NCBI RefSeq assembly: GCF_029714305.1
Contig: NZ_CP121647.1
Coordinates: 1,818,501 to 1,882,500, forward strand
DNA: 64,000 nucleotides
DNA from: Bradyrhizobium sp. CB3481
Lineage (GTDB): Bacteria > Pseudomonadota > Alphaproteobacteria > Rhizobiales > Xanthobacteraceae
Direction of reading: 5' to 3'
Below the pieces are notes generated by a model. The model was not told the DNA's origin and made no database searches. It was given only the letters and a program-made list of their open reading frames with translations. Both the position numbers and the translations under genes were made by a program. Positions 1 to 8,508 of this stretch are shown piece after piece; the stretch's first letter is position 1; every line of letters begins with the position of its first letter.

Positions 1-126
1 ATATTCGAGTTCGCGCTCAAGCTTTGAGACACAATCTTCCAGCCTGAACATGTAGTCGCCGCGCGGATCGTCCATGCCGAGCGCTTCAGCCCAGCAATTC
101 AGACGTTCCCAGAAGCGCTTGAGCAT
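1..126 (-). CDS. Small hypothetical protein, N-terminal 42 residues (cut by window edge)
   Basis: The minus strand has an ATG at 126 and stays open to the window edge, giving 42 residues that begin MLKRFWERLN and contain a short acidic, amphipathic stretch with many Glu, Asp and Arg residues near the edge. I do not recognise a family with certainty; it looks like a small soluble helical protein. It lies 31 bp downstream of the alpha/beta hydrolase on the same strand and could be co-transcribed with it. No strong Shine-Dalgarno was identified. The call rests on the open frame and protein-like composition only. Confidence 0.45.
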   Translation of the reverse strand, partial: MLKRFWERLNCWAEALGMDDPRGDYMFRLEDCVSKLERELEY

Positions 127-157
127 CGTTGCGCACTCGTGTCGTCGATCACTGCGC

Positions 158-1009
158 TCAATCTGTCGCCAAGATCGCGCGAGCCAGCTCCGACGGATTC
201 TCGACAGCCGAGAAGTGGCCGGTATTCTTGAGCATCACCAATTGTGCGACAGGAATGAGTGACCGTGTACGTTCGCGTTCATTTGGCCGGGACCAATCGC
301 TATCGCCATAGATGAGCGTCACAGGCGCCGAGATTTGCCGATAATAATCGCGGGCCTTGCTCCAGGATCGCCAGCCTGCCAGCACCTTTCGTGCGACCCG
401 CCTGTATCCCGGGCGGTGGGCCACTTCATTGAACTCAGCGAGCAGATCGGCCGGCAGTTTGCCGGGGTCGTGATATCCGCCGCCCATAATCTTGCCGAGG
501 ACCATCTTGTTTTCGAGCGATGCATTGATCGCGCCGAGCAGCGGGATCTGCAAACTTCCGATGATAAGATTCGCAAACCAGTTGCCGCGTCGAATGCCGT
601 CGCCGTAGCGGGTCTCGTAGTCGTAGGGGTTGATCGCATAGACCCGCTTCACCCGCTGTGGAAGCGACGCCGCCACCGTGAGGGCCAATGCACCGCCGAT
701 CGACTCGCCAACAAGCGTCACGTTGGAGAGATCCAGTTCCTCGATGAAGCGAATGACGGCCCGCCTGAAATAGGGTTCGTCGAAGCTTGCGGTTGGATCG
801 ATTGGTGAGTGGCCGTGGCCAGGCAGATCAATGGCGTAGACCGTGTGCGAACTGGCGAGGAGGGGAGCCAGACTGCGAAAATATTCGAGCTGCGTCCGGA
901 TGGTATGTATCAGAAGCAGCGGAGGCCCGCTGCCGATCTTTTGAAAACGGACGCTTAACGTATCCGATAGTTTGAGCAGACTTGGTTTGACTTCAGTCGC
1001 GCTACGCAT
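158..1009 (-). CDS. Alpha/beta hydrolase
   Basis: A 283-residue alpha/beta-hydrolase-fold protein. The nucleophile elbow GESIGG supplies the catalytic Ser, a YGDSDW stretch offers the acid, and the C-terminal GHFSAVENP supplies the His. An oxyanion-type LLLIHT segment lies near the N-terminus. The substrate cannot be read from sequence; the family includes esterases, epoxide hydrolases and C-C hydrolases. I chose the ATG at 1009 because GGAGAGAG lies just upstream. A longer frame starts with TTG at 1042 and would overlap the stop of the upstream TetR gene by a few bases. Either way it follows that TetR gene on the same strand and is probably in its operon, so it may share control by the palindromes at 1632-1812. 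Confidence 0.9.
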   Translation of the reverse strand: MRSATEVKPSLLKLSDTLSVRFQKIGSGPPLLLIHTIRTQLEYFRSLAPLLASSHTVYAIDLPGHGHSPIDPTASFDEPYFRRAVIRFIEELDLSNVTLVGESIGGALALTVAASLPQRVKRVYAINPYDYETRYGDGIRRGNWFANLIIGSLQIPLLGAINASLENKMVLGKIMGGGYHDPGKLPADLLAEFNEVAHRPGYRRVARKVLAGWRSWSKARDYYRQISAPVTLIYGDSDWSRPNERERTRSLIPVAQLVMLKNTGHFSAVENPSELARAILATD

Positions 1010-1038
1010 TTGACTCTCTCCGCTTTGAAGGCGATCTC

Positions 1039-1617
1039 TCAAGCGGCAGCGGCTTCGCGAACCTGTTCAACTGCCGCATCCAGAAGTGCCTGAGCCAGAT
1101 CAGGGTCATTGACGACGCGCGATAGTGTCACCGCGCCGACCATCGTCGCGAGAATGGCCATGGCCTTGCTACTGGACGCCTCGCCACCGGCCTCGGCAAT
1201 GAAGCGGCCGAGCACTTCAAGATGTGCCTTTATTCCCGCTTCGAATGCCGCCTTCACGTCGGCTCCCTGTCTGGCGGCATCGGCGCCGAGCGCTACGATC
1301 GGGCAGCCGTCCATCTTTTCTTCGCGATGGTCGCCGCTGAGGTAAAACGCGATCACCGCGCCGAGCGGATCATCAGGATTTTTCGTTGCCGTGTCCGACC
1401 ATCGGAGGGAAGCGCCCTCCAACGCGCGCCTGGAGGCCTCTATCGCCAAATCCTCTTTTGACGCGAACTGCTTGTAGAAGGCGCCTTGTGTTAGCCCGGC
1501 CGCCTTCATCAGATCCTTCAGCCCGATGCCGTCGAAGCCGCGCTCCCTGAAGAGGCGACTTGCCACGTCAATCACGGTTTGGCGGTTCTCCGCGGCTTGA
1601 ACGCGACTCACACGCAT
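1039..1617 (-). CDS. TetR/AcrR-family transcriptional regulator
   Basis: A 192-residue TetR-type repressor. Residues about 10-55 form the helix-turn-helix, with the typical RLFRERGFDGIGLKDLMKAAGLTQGAFYKQFASKEDL pattern split here only by description: a GFDGIG turn, then the GAFYKQF recognition helix. The C-terminal ligand domain is generic. A GGAGGTG Shine-Dalgarno precedes the ATG. The gene is divergent from the membrane-fusion protein at 1832, and two pairs of a 20-bp palindrome sit between them, one pair next to each start. This is the usual layout for a repressor that controls itself and an efflux pump. The inducer is unknown. Confidence 0.92.
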   Translation of the reverse strand: MRVSRVQAAENRQTVIDVASRLFRERGFDGIGLKDLMKAAGLTQGAFYKQFASKEDLAIEASRRALEGASLRWSDTATKNPDDPLGAVIAFYLSGDHREEKMDGCPIVALGADAARQGADVKAAFEAGIKAHLEVLGRFIAEAGGEASSSKAMAILATMVGAVTLSRVVNDPDLAQALLDAAVEQVREAAAA

Positions 1618-1631
1618 GGTGCACCTCCATA

Positions 1632-1680
1632 TAGATTTCGATCGAACTCTATAGCCAAGATAGAGTTCGAACGAAATCTA
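1632..1680. promoter_or_regulatory. Tandem palindromic operators O1 and O2, TetR-proximal
   Basis: Two 20-bp palindromes of form TAGAkTTCGwwCGAAmTCTA at 1632-1651 and 1661-1680, start-to-start distance 29 bp. They lie 15 bp upstream of the TetR ATG at 1617, where they would cover its promoter. Likely binding sites of the adjacent TetR protein (inference). Confidence 0.75.
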
Positions 1681-1763
1681 TCAATAGCCAAGGCTGAATT
1701 TGGCTGCCGGAAAGGGCCGAAAGGCCGGCTTTTGGTGATCACGTTTCCGTCAGAGTCCAAATT

Positions 1764-1812
1764 TAGATTGCGATCGACATCTAAATGAACTATAGAGTTC
1801 GAACGAAATCTA
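1764..1812. promoter_or_regulatory. Tandem palindromic operators O3 and O4, efflux-proximal
   Basis: A second pair of the same palindrome at 1764-1783 (slightly degenerate, with GCGATCGAC at its centre) and 1793-1812 (identical to O2). The start-to-start distance is again 29 bp. The pair ends 20 bp before the membrane-fusion protein ATG at 1832, placing it over the efflux promoter. Confidence 0.75.
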
Positions 1813-1831
1813 AAGCGCACGGAGACATGCG

Positions 1832-2938
1832 ATGAGAAAGAGCAGACTTTTGGTCGTGGCTGGCGTCCTGATCGTGGCCTCCGGAGCCGCCGTTTTCGCT
1901 ACTCTCGCTATGTCCCCCAGAGCCTCCGCTGCGCGTGACCCGAGGCAGGAACCGCCGATGGTCAGATTGGTGACGGCCGCACGGGTGACCGGATCCGAAC
2001 GCGGTTTCACGGGCACCATAGGCGCCAAGGTGGAGAGCAATCTCGGTTTTCGCGTTGCCGGCAAGATCGTTGAGCGGCTCGTAAACGTCGGTGAGCAGGT
2101 CAAATCCGGGCAGCCGCTGATGCGGATCGATGAAACCGACCTCCGCCTGGCTGTCGCAGCGAAGCGCAACGCGGTTGCCGCCGCGCGTGCAGCTGTCGTT
2201 CAGACCGACGCCGATGAGCGGCGCTACGCCAACCTGGTGAACGACGGATGGACTTCCAAACAGCGCTACGAGCAGGCGAAGGCCGCATCGGACACCGCCA
2301 AAGCGCAGCTTGCCGCGGCGGAAGCCGAAGCGGGGGTCGCCGAGAACCAGGCGACCTATTCCGTCCTGGTGGCAGATGCGGACGGAACGATCACCCAAAC
2401 GCTTGGCGAACCCGGACAAGTCGTCTCCGCCGGCCAAGCGGTCGTTCGGCTGGCGCAGTCCGGCCCTCGCGAAGCTGTGGTGGCGCTTCCCGAAACGGTT
2501 CGGCCGGCGATTGGTTCGCTCGCCGATGCAAGCCTGTATGGCAGTGATGGTCGCCGCTATACCGCACATCTCCGGCAGTTGTCGGATTCCGCCGATCCCC
2601 AGACCCGCACCTACGAGGGCCGCTACGTGCTCGATGGTGAGGCCGCGGCAGCACCGCTTGGCGCGACCGTCACCATTCGGCTTGCAAGCCAGGATAGTCA
2701 GCCGGAAGTCCAGGTGCCGCTGGGAGCGGTGCTCGATGACGGCCGGACGACAGGCGTTTGGGTGTTCGACAACACCACTTCGTCGGTCCGCTTTCAACCT
2801 ATCAAGCTTCTGCGTGTGACCAGCGAAACGGCCGTTATTTCCGGATCGAACTCCGGTGACCAGATTGTTTCCCTCGGCGCTCACCTCCTGCACGAGGGCG
2901 CGCGCGTCAGGACTGCCTCTGAAAGCAGGAGCAACTGA
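1832..2938 (+). CDS. RND efflux membrane-fusion (periplasmic adaptor) protein
   Basis: A 368-residue adaptor of the AcrA/MexA type. Residues 1-33 form an N-terminal signal or anchor. The lipoyl half-domain follows (VAGKIVERLVNVGEQVKSGQPL, here only described as a G-rich strand pair around residues 75-100), then an Ala-rich alpha-helical hairpin (about 105-165), the second lipoyl half and beta-barrel domains. It should bridge the inner-membrane pump encoded next to an outer-membrane channel. GGAG precedes the ATG. The stop overlaps the RND start (ATGA), which implies translational coupling. Control by the four palindromes upstream is likely. No TolC-type gene is in the operon. Confidence 0.93.
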   Translation: MRKSRLLVVAGVLIVASGAAVFATLAMSPRASAARDPRQEPPMVRLVTAARVTGSERGFTGTIGAKVESNLGFRVAGKIVERLVNVGEQVKSGQPLMRIDETDLRLAVAAKRNAVAAARAAVVQTDADERRYANLVNDGWTSKQRYEQAKAASDTAKAQLAAAEAEAGVAENQATYSVLVADADGTITQTLGEPGQVVSAGQAVVRLAQSGPREAVVALPETVRPAIGSLADASLYGSDGRRYTAHLRQLSDSADPQTRTYEGRYVLDGEAAAAPLGATVTIRLASQDSQPEVQVPLGAVLDDGRTTGVWVFDNTTSSVRFQPIKLLRVTSETAVISGSNSGDQIVSLGAHLLHEGARVRTASESRSN

Positions 2939-5900
2939 TGAACCTCAATCTTTCCGCGGTCGCCGTTCGCGAGCGTGCTGTCACCCTGTTCTTCATCATC
3001 CTGTTGGCTGCCGCTGGCGCCTATGCCTTCTTCATGCTCGGGCGGGCTGAGGACCCGTCCTTCACCATCAAGACCTTGACGGTCACCACCGTCTGGCCGG
3101 GCGCGACGGCACGCGAGATGCAGGACCAGGTCGCCGAGCCGCTGGAGAAGCGGATTCAGGAGCTGACCTGGTACGACCGGGTGGAGACGACGACGCGGCC
3201 AGGCTATGCGTACATGACGGTTACGCTGAAGGACAGTACACCGCCATCCAGCGTGCAGGAGGAGTTCTACCAGGCCCGCAAGAAGCTTGGAGATGAAGCG
3301 CGCAAGCTGCCATCTGGCGTGCTCGGCCCCTTCGTCAACGACGAATATTCCGACGTGAGCTTCGCGCTCTATGCCCTCAAGGCCAAGGGCATGCCGATGC
3401 GCGAACTCGCCAGGCAAGCCGAGGTCATCCGTCAGGACCTCCTGCATGTGCCCGGCGTCAAGAAGATCAATATCCTCGGCGAGCGCCCCGAACAGATTTT
3501 CGTCGAGTTTTCCTATGCCAAACTGACGACCCTTGGCGTATCGGCACAGGATATCGTTGCCGCCTTGCAGCGGCAGAACACGGTGACGCCGGCAGGCTCG
3601 ATCGACACCAAGGGGCCGCAGGTCTTTATCCGGATCGATGGCGCTTATGACAGCGTCCAGGCGATCGCGGACACGCCGATCGTCGCTGCCGGGCGAACGC
3701 TGAAGCTTTCCGACATTGCCGAGGTCCGCCGCGGCTACGAGGATCCTCCCACCTACATCATCCGACACCAGGGTGAGCCCACCATCATGCTCGCTGCGGT
3801 TATGCAGGAGGGATGGAATGGTCTCGCGCTCGGCAAGGCGCTGGAAGAAAGGTCCGCAGCCATCGCACGGACGCTGCCACTCGGGATGACGCTGGCCAAG
3901 GTCAGCGACCAGGCCGTCAACATCACCTCGGCGGTCGACGAATTCATGATGAAGTTTGCGATGGCGCTGGGCGTGGTGCTGCTGGTGAGCCTGCTCAGCC
4001 TCGGCTGGCGCGTCGGCATCGTCGTGGCGGCCGCCGTCCCTCTGACACTTGCCGTCGTGTTCCTCATCATGCTGGAAACCGGCCGGTTCTTCGACCGCAT
4101 CACGCTCGGCGCCCTCATCCTGGCGCTCGGTCTCCTCGTCGACGACGCCATCATCGCCATCGAGGTGATGGTGGTGAAAATGGAAGAGGGCATGGACCGC
4201 ATCAAGGCGGCGGCCTACGCGTGGAGCCACACGGCGGCACCAATGTTGTCGGGCACGCTCGTGACCGTCGCCGGGTTCCTGCCGGTCGGCTTCGCGCGCT
4301 CGACGGCTGGCGAATACGCCGGCAACATCTTCTGGGTCGTAGGGTTCGCCCTTATCGTCTCCTGGATCGTCGCAGTGATCTTCACGCCATATCTTGGCGT
4401 CAAGATGCTGCCCGCGATCAAGCCGGTCGAAGGCGGTCACCACGCGATTTACGGCACGCCCAATTATCAGCGCCTGCGCGGGCTCATCACCTTCGCCGTG
4501 CGCCACAAGTTCGCAACAAGCGGCATCGTCGCTGTCGCCTTCGCGCTTTCCGTCGTCGGCATGGGCGGCGTCAAGCAGCAGTTCTTCCCGACCTCCGACC
4601 GCCCGGAAGTGCTGGTGGAGGTTCGTCTGCCGGAGGGCACTAGCATCGAGACGACGACTTCTACCGTCGAGAAGCTCGAAGGTTGGCTGCACCATCAATC
4701 CGAGGCCAAGATCATCACAAGCTATGTCGGTCAGGGTGCGCCGCGCTTCTTCTTCGCGATGGCGCCGGAGCTGCCCGATCCGGCCTTCGCCAAGATCGTC
4801 GTGCTGACACCGGACGCGGAGGCGCGCGAAGCTTTGAAGCACCGGCTCCGACAGGCAGTGTCAGAGGGGCTTGCGCCTGAGGCCAATGTGCGCGTCACTC
4901 AGCTTGTGTTCGGACCGTACACGCCTTTCCCCGTCGAGTTTCGGGTCATGGGACCTGATCCTGCGCAGTTGTACGCCATCTCTGAAAAAGCGCTCGATAT
5001 CATGCGTGGCGTTTCCGATGCGCGGCAAGCGAGCCGCGATTGGGGCAACCGCACACCCGTGCTCCGCTTCGTGCCGGATCAGGATCGACTGAACCTCATC
5101 GGCCTCTCGCCGTCGGAGGTGGGCCGACAGTTGCAGTTCCTCCTTACGGGTATCGCGGTGACGCAAGTTCGCGAGGACATTCGCAATGTCCCCATCGTGG
5201 CACGCAGCGCCGGCGGCGAGCGGCTGGATCCGGCGCGGCTGGCGGATTTCTCGCTGATGAGCCGGGACGGCCGCTCGATTCCGCTCGACCAGGTCGGCCA
5301 TTCGGAAATAGGGCTTGAAGAGCCGATCCTGAAGCGCCGCGATCGCACACCCGTAGTCACGATTCGCTCTGACATCAACGAGGCGACCCAACCTCCGGAG
5401 GTCTCCAAGGAAATTAATACGGCCCTGCAGCCGCTGATCGCATCTCTTCCGGCCGGCTACCGTATCGAATTGGGCGGATCGATCGAGGAGGCAACCAAGG
5501 CCAATGATGCGTTGGCGACGATCTTTCCCGCCATGATCGCCGCCATGTTGATCGTCATCATGCTGCAGGTGCGATCCTTCTCGACGATGGCCATGGTCGT
5601 ACTGACGGGACCGCTCGGCCTGGTCGGTGTCGTGCCAGCATTGCTCATCTTCAACCAGCCCTTCGGGTTCAACGCGATTCTGGGCCTGATCGGACTGGCG
5701 GGCATCCTGATGCGCAACACCCTAATCTTGACCGAACAAATCAAGGAGAACCTTGCCGCCGGTCTTGATGACTATCACGCCGTCATCGAGGCTACGGTGC
5801 AACGCACGCGGCCCGTGATCCTGACCGCACTTGCCGCCGTGCTGGCCTTCATCCCCCTCACGCATTCCGTGTTCTGGGGATCGATGGCCTATACGCTGAT

Positions 5901-6048
5901 CGGCGGCACGGCGGTCGGCACGGTGCTGATCCTGCTGTTCCTTCCAACGCTTTATGCCGCGTGGTTTCGGATCAAGCCGACGGCAGATGAGATCCATGGG
6001 GATTCGAAAGAGCAGTCGGAACCGCGAACGGCAATGGCTGCCGAGTAG
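2938..6048 (+). CDS. RND-family efflux transporter, inner-membrane pump
   Basis: A 1036-residue resistance-nodulation-division permease, full length for the HAE1-like family. An N-terminal membrane helix, two large periplasmic loops and two clusters of membrane helices are visible. The proton-relay Asp pair appears in the LGLLVDDAIIAIEVM helix at about residues 398-400, and a GLIGLAGILMRN motif lies in the second membrane cluster. It exports small hydrophobic or toxic compounds with the adaptor encoded just upstream. The composition (short motif variants, DDAIIAIE) is closer to the AcrB-like subgroup common next to TetR genes in Rhizobiales than to heavy-metal pumps. The substrate is not predictable. 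Confidence 0.95.
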   Translation: MNLNLSAVAVRERAVTLFFIILLAAAGAYAFFMLGRAEDPSFTIKTLTVTTVWPGATAREMQDQVAEPLEKRIQELTWYDRVETTTRPGYAYMTVTLKDSTPPSSVQEEFYQARKKLGDEARKLPSGVLGPFVNDEYSDVSFALYALKAKGMPMRELARQAEVIRQDLLHVPGVKKINILGERPEQIFVEFSYAKLTTLGVSAQDIVAALQRQNTVTPAGSIDTKGPQVFIRIDGAYDSVQAIADTPIVAAGRTLKLSDIAEVRRGYEDPPTYIIRHQGEPTIMLAAVMQEGWNGLALGKALEERSAAIARTLPLGMTLAKVSDQAVNITSAVDEFMMKFAMALGVVLLVSLLSLGWRVGIVVAAAVPLTLAVVFLIMLETGRFFDRITLGALILALGLLVDDAIIAIEVMVVKMEEGMDRIKAAAYAWSHTAAPMLSGTLVTVAGFLPVGFARSTAGEYAGNIFWVVGFALIVSWIVAVIFTPYLGVKMLPAIKPVEGGHHAIYGTPNYQRLRGLITFAVRHKFATSGIVAVAFALSVVGMGGVKQQFFPTSDRPEVLVEVRLPEGTSIETTTSTVEKLEGWLHHQSEAKIITSYVGQGAPRFFFAMAPELPDPAFAKIVVLTPDAEAREALKHRLRQAVSEGLAPEANVRVTQLVFGPYTPFPVEFRVMGPDPAQLYAISEKALDIMRGVSDARQASRDWGNRTPVLRFVPDQDRLNLIGLSPSEVGRQLQFLLTGIAVTQVREDIRNVPIVARSAGGERLDPARLADFSLMSRDGRSIPLDQVGHSEIGLEEPILKRRDRTPVVTIRSDINEATQPPEVSKEINTALQPLIASLPAGYRIELGGSIEEATKANDALATIFPAMIAAMLIVIMLQVRSFSTMAMVVLTGPLGLVGVVPALLIFNQPFGFNAILGLIGLAGILMRNTLILTEQIKENLAAGLDDYHAVIEATVQRTRPVILTALAAVLAFIPLTHSVFWGSMAYTLIGGTAVGTVLILLFLPTLYAAWFRIKPTADEIHGDSKEQSEPRTAMAAE

Positions 6049-6063
6049 GGCCTTGTTTTATCC

Positions 6064-6678
6064 ATGAATCGTCCAGTCCGAACGGGAATTGATCCCGATG
6101 AGGCGCGATCGCGCATCCTGGAGGTGGCGGAGGGGCACTTTCGCCACGTCGGTTATCACAAGACGTCAATGGCCGACATTGCCTCTGAACTCGGTATGAG
6201 TCCGGCGAATGTCTACCGCTTTTTCCCCTCCAGGGATGCAATCAATGAGTCGATTTGCGGGCGGGCCTTGAACGAGGTTGCTGATATCGCCTCTGCGATC
6301 GCATGCGTGAACGTGCCGGCCATGGAAAAACTCGACCGGCTCCTGACCGCCGTTCACCGCCACAACAAGATGACGCTGGTCGAGGAAAGGCACATGCACG
6401 ACCTGATTGTCGTCGCCATGCATGAGAACTGGACGATCATCAAGGCGCACGTCGAACGGATGGTGGCGATCCTTGAGGCGGTCATACGCGAGGGCATCGA
6501 AGAGGGCGAGTTCGAGGTGGAAGATGCCGCGCAAGCCGCGCGAGCTGTCAAAATGGCCTTCACGCCATTCTTCCATCCGACTCTGATCGAGCACTGCATT
6601 CGACATGGCGAGGACACCGAAGCGGACCTGCACAACCAGATCCGCTTCATACTGAAAGCGCTCGGCAGGTCCGGCTAA
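6064..6678 (+). CDS. TetR-family transcriptional regulator
   Basis: A 204-residue TetR protein. The N-terminal HTH includes DEARSRILEVAEGHFR and a KTSMADIASELGMS turn followed by NVYRFFPSRDAI, then a ligand-binding C-terminal domain with GEFEVEDAAQAARAV. It begins 15 bp after the RND stop on the same strand, so it is probably the last gene of the efflux operon. The pump locus therefore has two TetR genes, one divergent and one downstream. The downstream one may repress the operon by feedback or act elsewhere; the sequence does not decide. Confidence 0.9.
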   Translation: MNRPVRTGIDPDEARSRILEVAEGHFRHVGYHKTSMADIASELGMSPANVYRFFPSRDAINESICGRALNEVADIASAIACVNVPAMEKLDRLLTAVHRHNKMTLVEERHMHDLIVVAMHENWTIIKAHVERMVAILEAVIREGIEEGEFEVEDAAQAARAVKMAFTPFFHPTLIEHCIRHGEDTEADLHNQIRFILKALGRSG

Positions 6679-7014
6679 GCCAGCACGCATTCGGGTCTGC
6701 GGTTCCGAACCACCCACTTAGCAAGGCACATCGCAACGACCCGGCATCGGGCTGCGCCGTTGCTTGAATAGTCGTTCTCCAACGCCGGCGTTCCCGGCAA
6801 AGTTCTATACCAGAATCGACAGTGCCTTGCGAAATGGAGGAAGCGTGCCACCGCATCCTGACGCCCCACGTCTAATTGTCCGAACTAGGTCAACTCCACT
6901 TAGAGCCAAAAATGCCCGCCGTTTCGCAAATTCCAGCCCAGCGCGACACCATTTCGCAGCATAGCAATGTCCCGTCCCGAAGGCTTGCGGGGAGAATTAG
7001 ATCCTCGAATTGGC
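6679..7014. other. Non-coding stretch before the binding-protein promoter
   Basis: No convincing gene is seen here. An open frame runs into the binding-protein gene from 6876, but its first 86 codons lack protein-like character and precede a clear signal peptide with its own ribosome site, so I treat it as upstream DNA. Confidence 0.5.
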
Positions 7015-7043
7015 TTGACGAGTTCAAAAAAAGAACTGTACGT
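7015..7043 (+). promoter_or_regulatory. Promoter with AGTTC-N7-GAACT operator (site A)
   Basis: A TTGACG -35 box at 7015-7020 is followed directly by the palindrome AGTTC-AAAAAAA-GAACT at 7021-7037, with a poor -10 candidate from 7038. The operator fills the spacer, as at 11089 and 14683. It would drive the binding-protein gene, 91 bp downstream. Confidence 0.6.
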
Positions 7044-7133
7044 TGCGGGAAAGACGGTCGAACAATGGCCGCGGTTTGCAGGATCGCGACCCCCGCCGGG
7101 GATGCGCCTCAGCTATTCAGAAGGGAGGATGCA

Positions 7134-8342
7134 ATGCTCAGATGTTTCAATTTCAGACCTGCTTTCGCGCTGATGCTATTGACGCTGGGATCGTCCGCGT
7201 TTGCCGCAGATGCGCCGGGGGTAACAGCGGCCGAAATCAAGATCGGCGGCGTGTTTCCCTTCAGCGGACCGGCCTCATCGATCGGTCTCGTGGGTAAGGG
7301 ACTTATGGCCTATATCCAGTCGGTCAATGACCGCGGCGGCATCAATGGACGCAAGATCAACTACATCGCATATGACGATGCGTACAGCCCGCCAAAAACG
7401 GTGGAGCACGCCCGCAAACTCGTCGAGAGCGACGAAGTATCGTTCATGTTCGGCCAGCTCGGCACTCCCGGCATCTCGGCGACGGCAAAATACCTGCGGT
7501 CGAAAGGGGTGCCCAGCATCGCGATCATTTCCGGATCGTCCAAGTTCACGGATGTCACCAATTATCCGCTGACGACGACAGGCCTCGTCAGTTACGACAC
7601 TGAAGGAAAGATCTACGCCAAATACCTGACGAAGGCGCTGCCAAACGCCAAGTATGCCATCCTTTATCAGAACGACGACCTCGGCAAAGACTACCTGAGT
7701 GCCTTCAAGGCCTTTCTCGGCAAGGATTTCGACCGCAAGGTCGTGAGCGCTTCCTATGAGGTCACCGAACCGACAGTTGATTCACAGGTCGTCAATCTCA
7801 AGAGCTCCGGTGCGGAGGCTCTTGTGATCGCCGGCACACCGAAGTTCGCGGCGCAGGCCATCCGGCAAGCCTCGGTGATCGGCTGGAAAGCGACCGTGAT
7901 CCTTAACTTCCCATCTGGCTCCGTCGGAGGGACGCTCGCGCCCGCCGGTCTCGACAAATCTGTCGGCGTAATCGTGGGCACGACCTACAAGGATATTCTG
8001 GATCCGGCATGGAAAGATGATCCTGGCATGCAGGCCTACAGGGTGTTCTTTGAAAAATATTTGCCGGGCGCCGATATCACCAACGGCAGCTATCTCACCG
8101 GCTATCAGCAAGGCATCTTGCTCGAGCAGATTCTGAAGCAATGCGGGAATGATCTATCCCGCAAGAATATTCTTGCGCAAGCCAAGAACCTGAAGGACTT
8201 CGTCCTTGAAACGTCGCTGCCCGGCATCAAGGTCAACACCAGCGACAGCGAGAACATGATCTGGACGCAGATGCGCCTGCAGCGATGGACCGGCACGAGC
8301 TGGCAAGGCTTCGGGGAAGTGCTGGACGCGAGGTCCGAGTGA
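7134..8342 (+). CDS. Branched-chain amino-acid-type ABC transporter substrate-binding protein
   Basis: A 402-residue periplasmic binding protein of the LivK type (Peripla_BP_6). Residues 1-24 are a signal peptide ending at SSAFA-AD, followed by the family start ITAAEIKIGG-like segment and GPASSIGLVGKG. In Bradyrhizobium-like genomes this family often binds aromatic acids or other carboxylates rather than amino acids. The start at 7134 follows AGGGAGGA with correct spacing. No permease or ATPase genes are adjacent, so it is an orphan that must use components encoded elsewhere. The operator upstream ties it to the catabolic genes that follow, suggesting it captures their substrate (inference). 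Confidence 0.9.
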   Translation: MLRCFNFRPAFALMLLTLGSSAFAADAPGVTAAEIKIGGVFPFSGPASSIGLVGKGLMAYIQSVNDRGGINGRKINYIAYDDAYSPPKTVEHARKLVESDEVSFMFGQLGTPGISATAKYLRSKGVPSIAIISGSSKFTDVTNYPLTTTGLVSYDTEGKIYAKYLTKALPNAKYAILYQNDDLGKDYLSAFKAFLGKDFDRKVVSASYEVTEPTVDSQVVNLKSSGAEALVIAGTPKFAAQAIRQASVIGWKATVILNFPSGSVGGTLAPAGLDKSVGVIVGTTYKDILDPAWKDDPGMQAYRVFFEKYLPGADITNGSYLTGYQQGILLEQILKQCGNDLSRKNILAQAKNLKDFVLETSLPGIKVNTSDSENMIWTQMRLQRWTGTSWQGFGEVLDARSE

Positions 8343-8508
8343 TCTGACCAGCCAAGCCACGGGTGTGGCAGTTCGATGCGAGCTGCCCACCGTTCTGGCC
8401 GACAGCCCGATTGCCCCAGGCGGTGGGACCAGAGCCAACGGCCATTAGCGGGCGAAGCGCGTTCAGCAGGCGATCGGCTCCGCGCGTAAACGAAGGAGAT
8501 CAATCCCG

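Noticed and set aside
2881..4842. 653-residue open frame on the minus strand
   Set aside because: It lies antisense to the RND pump gene and is rich in His, Arg and Asp from high-GC shadow codons; no domain is visible.
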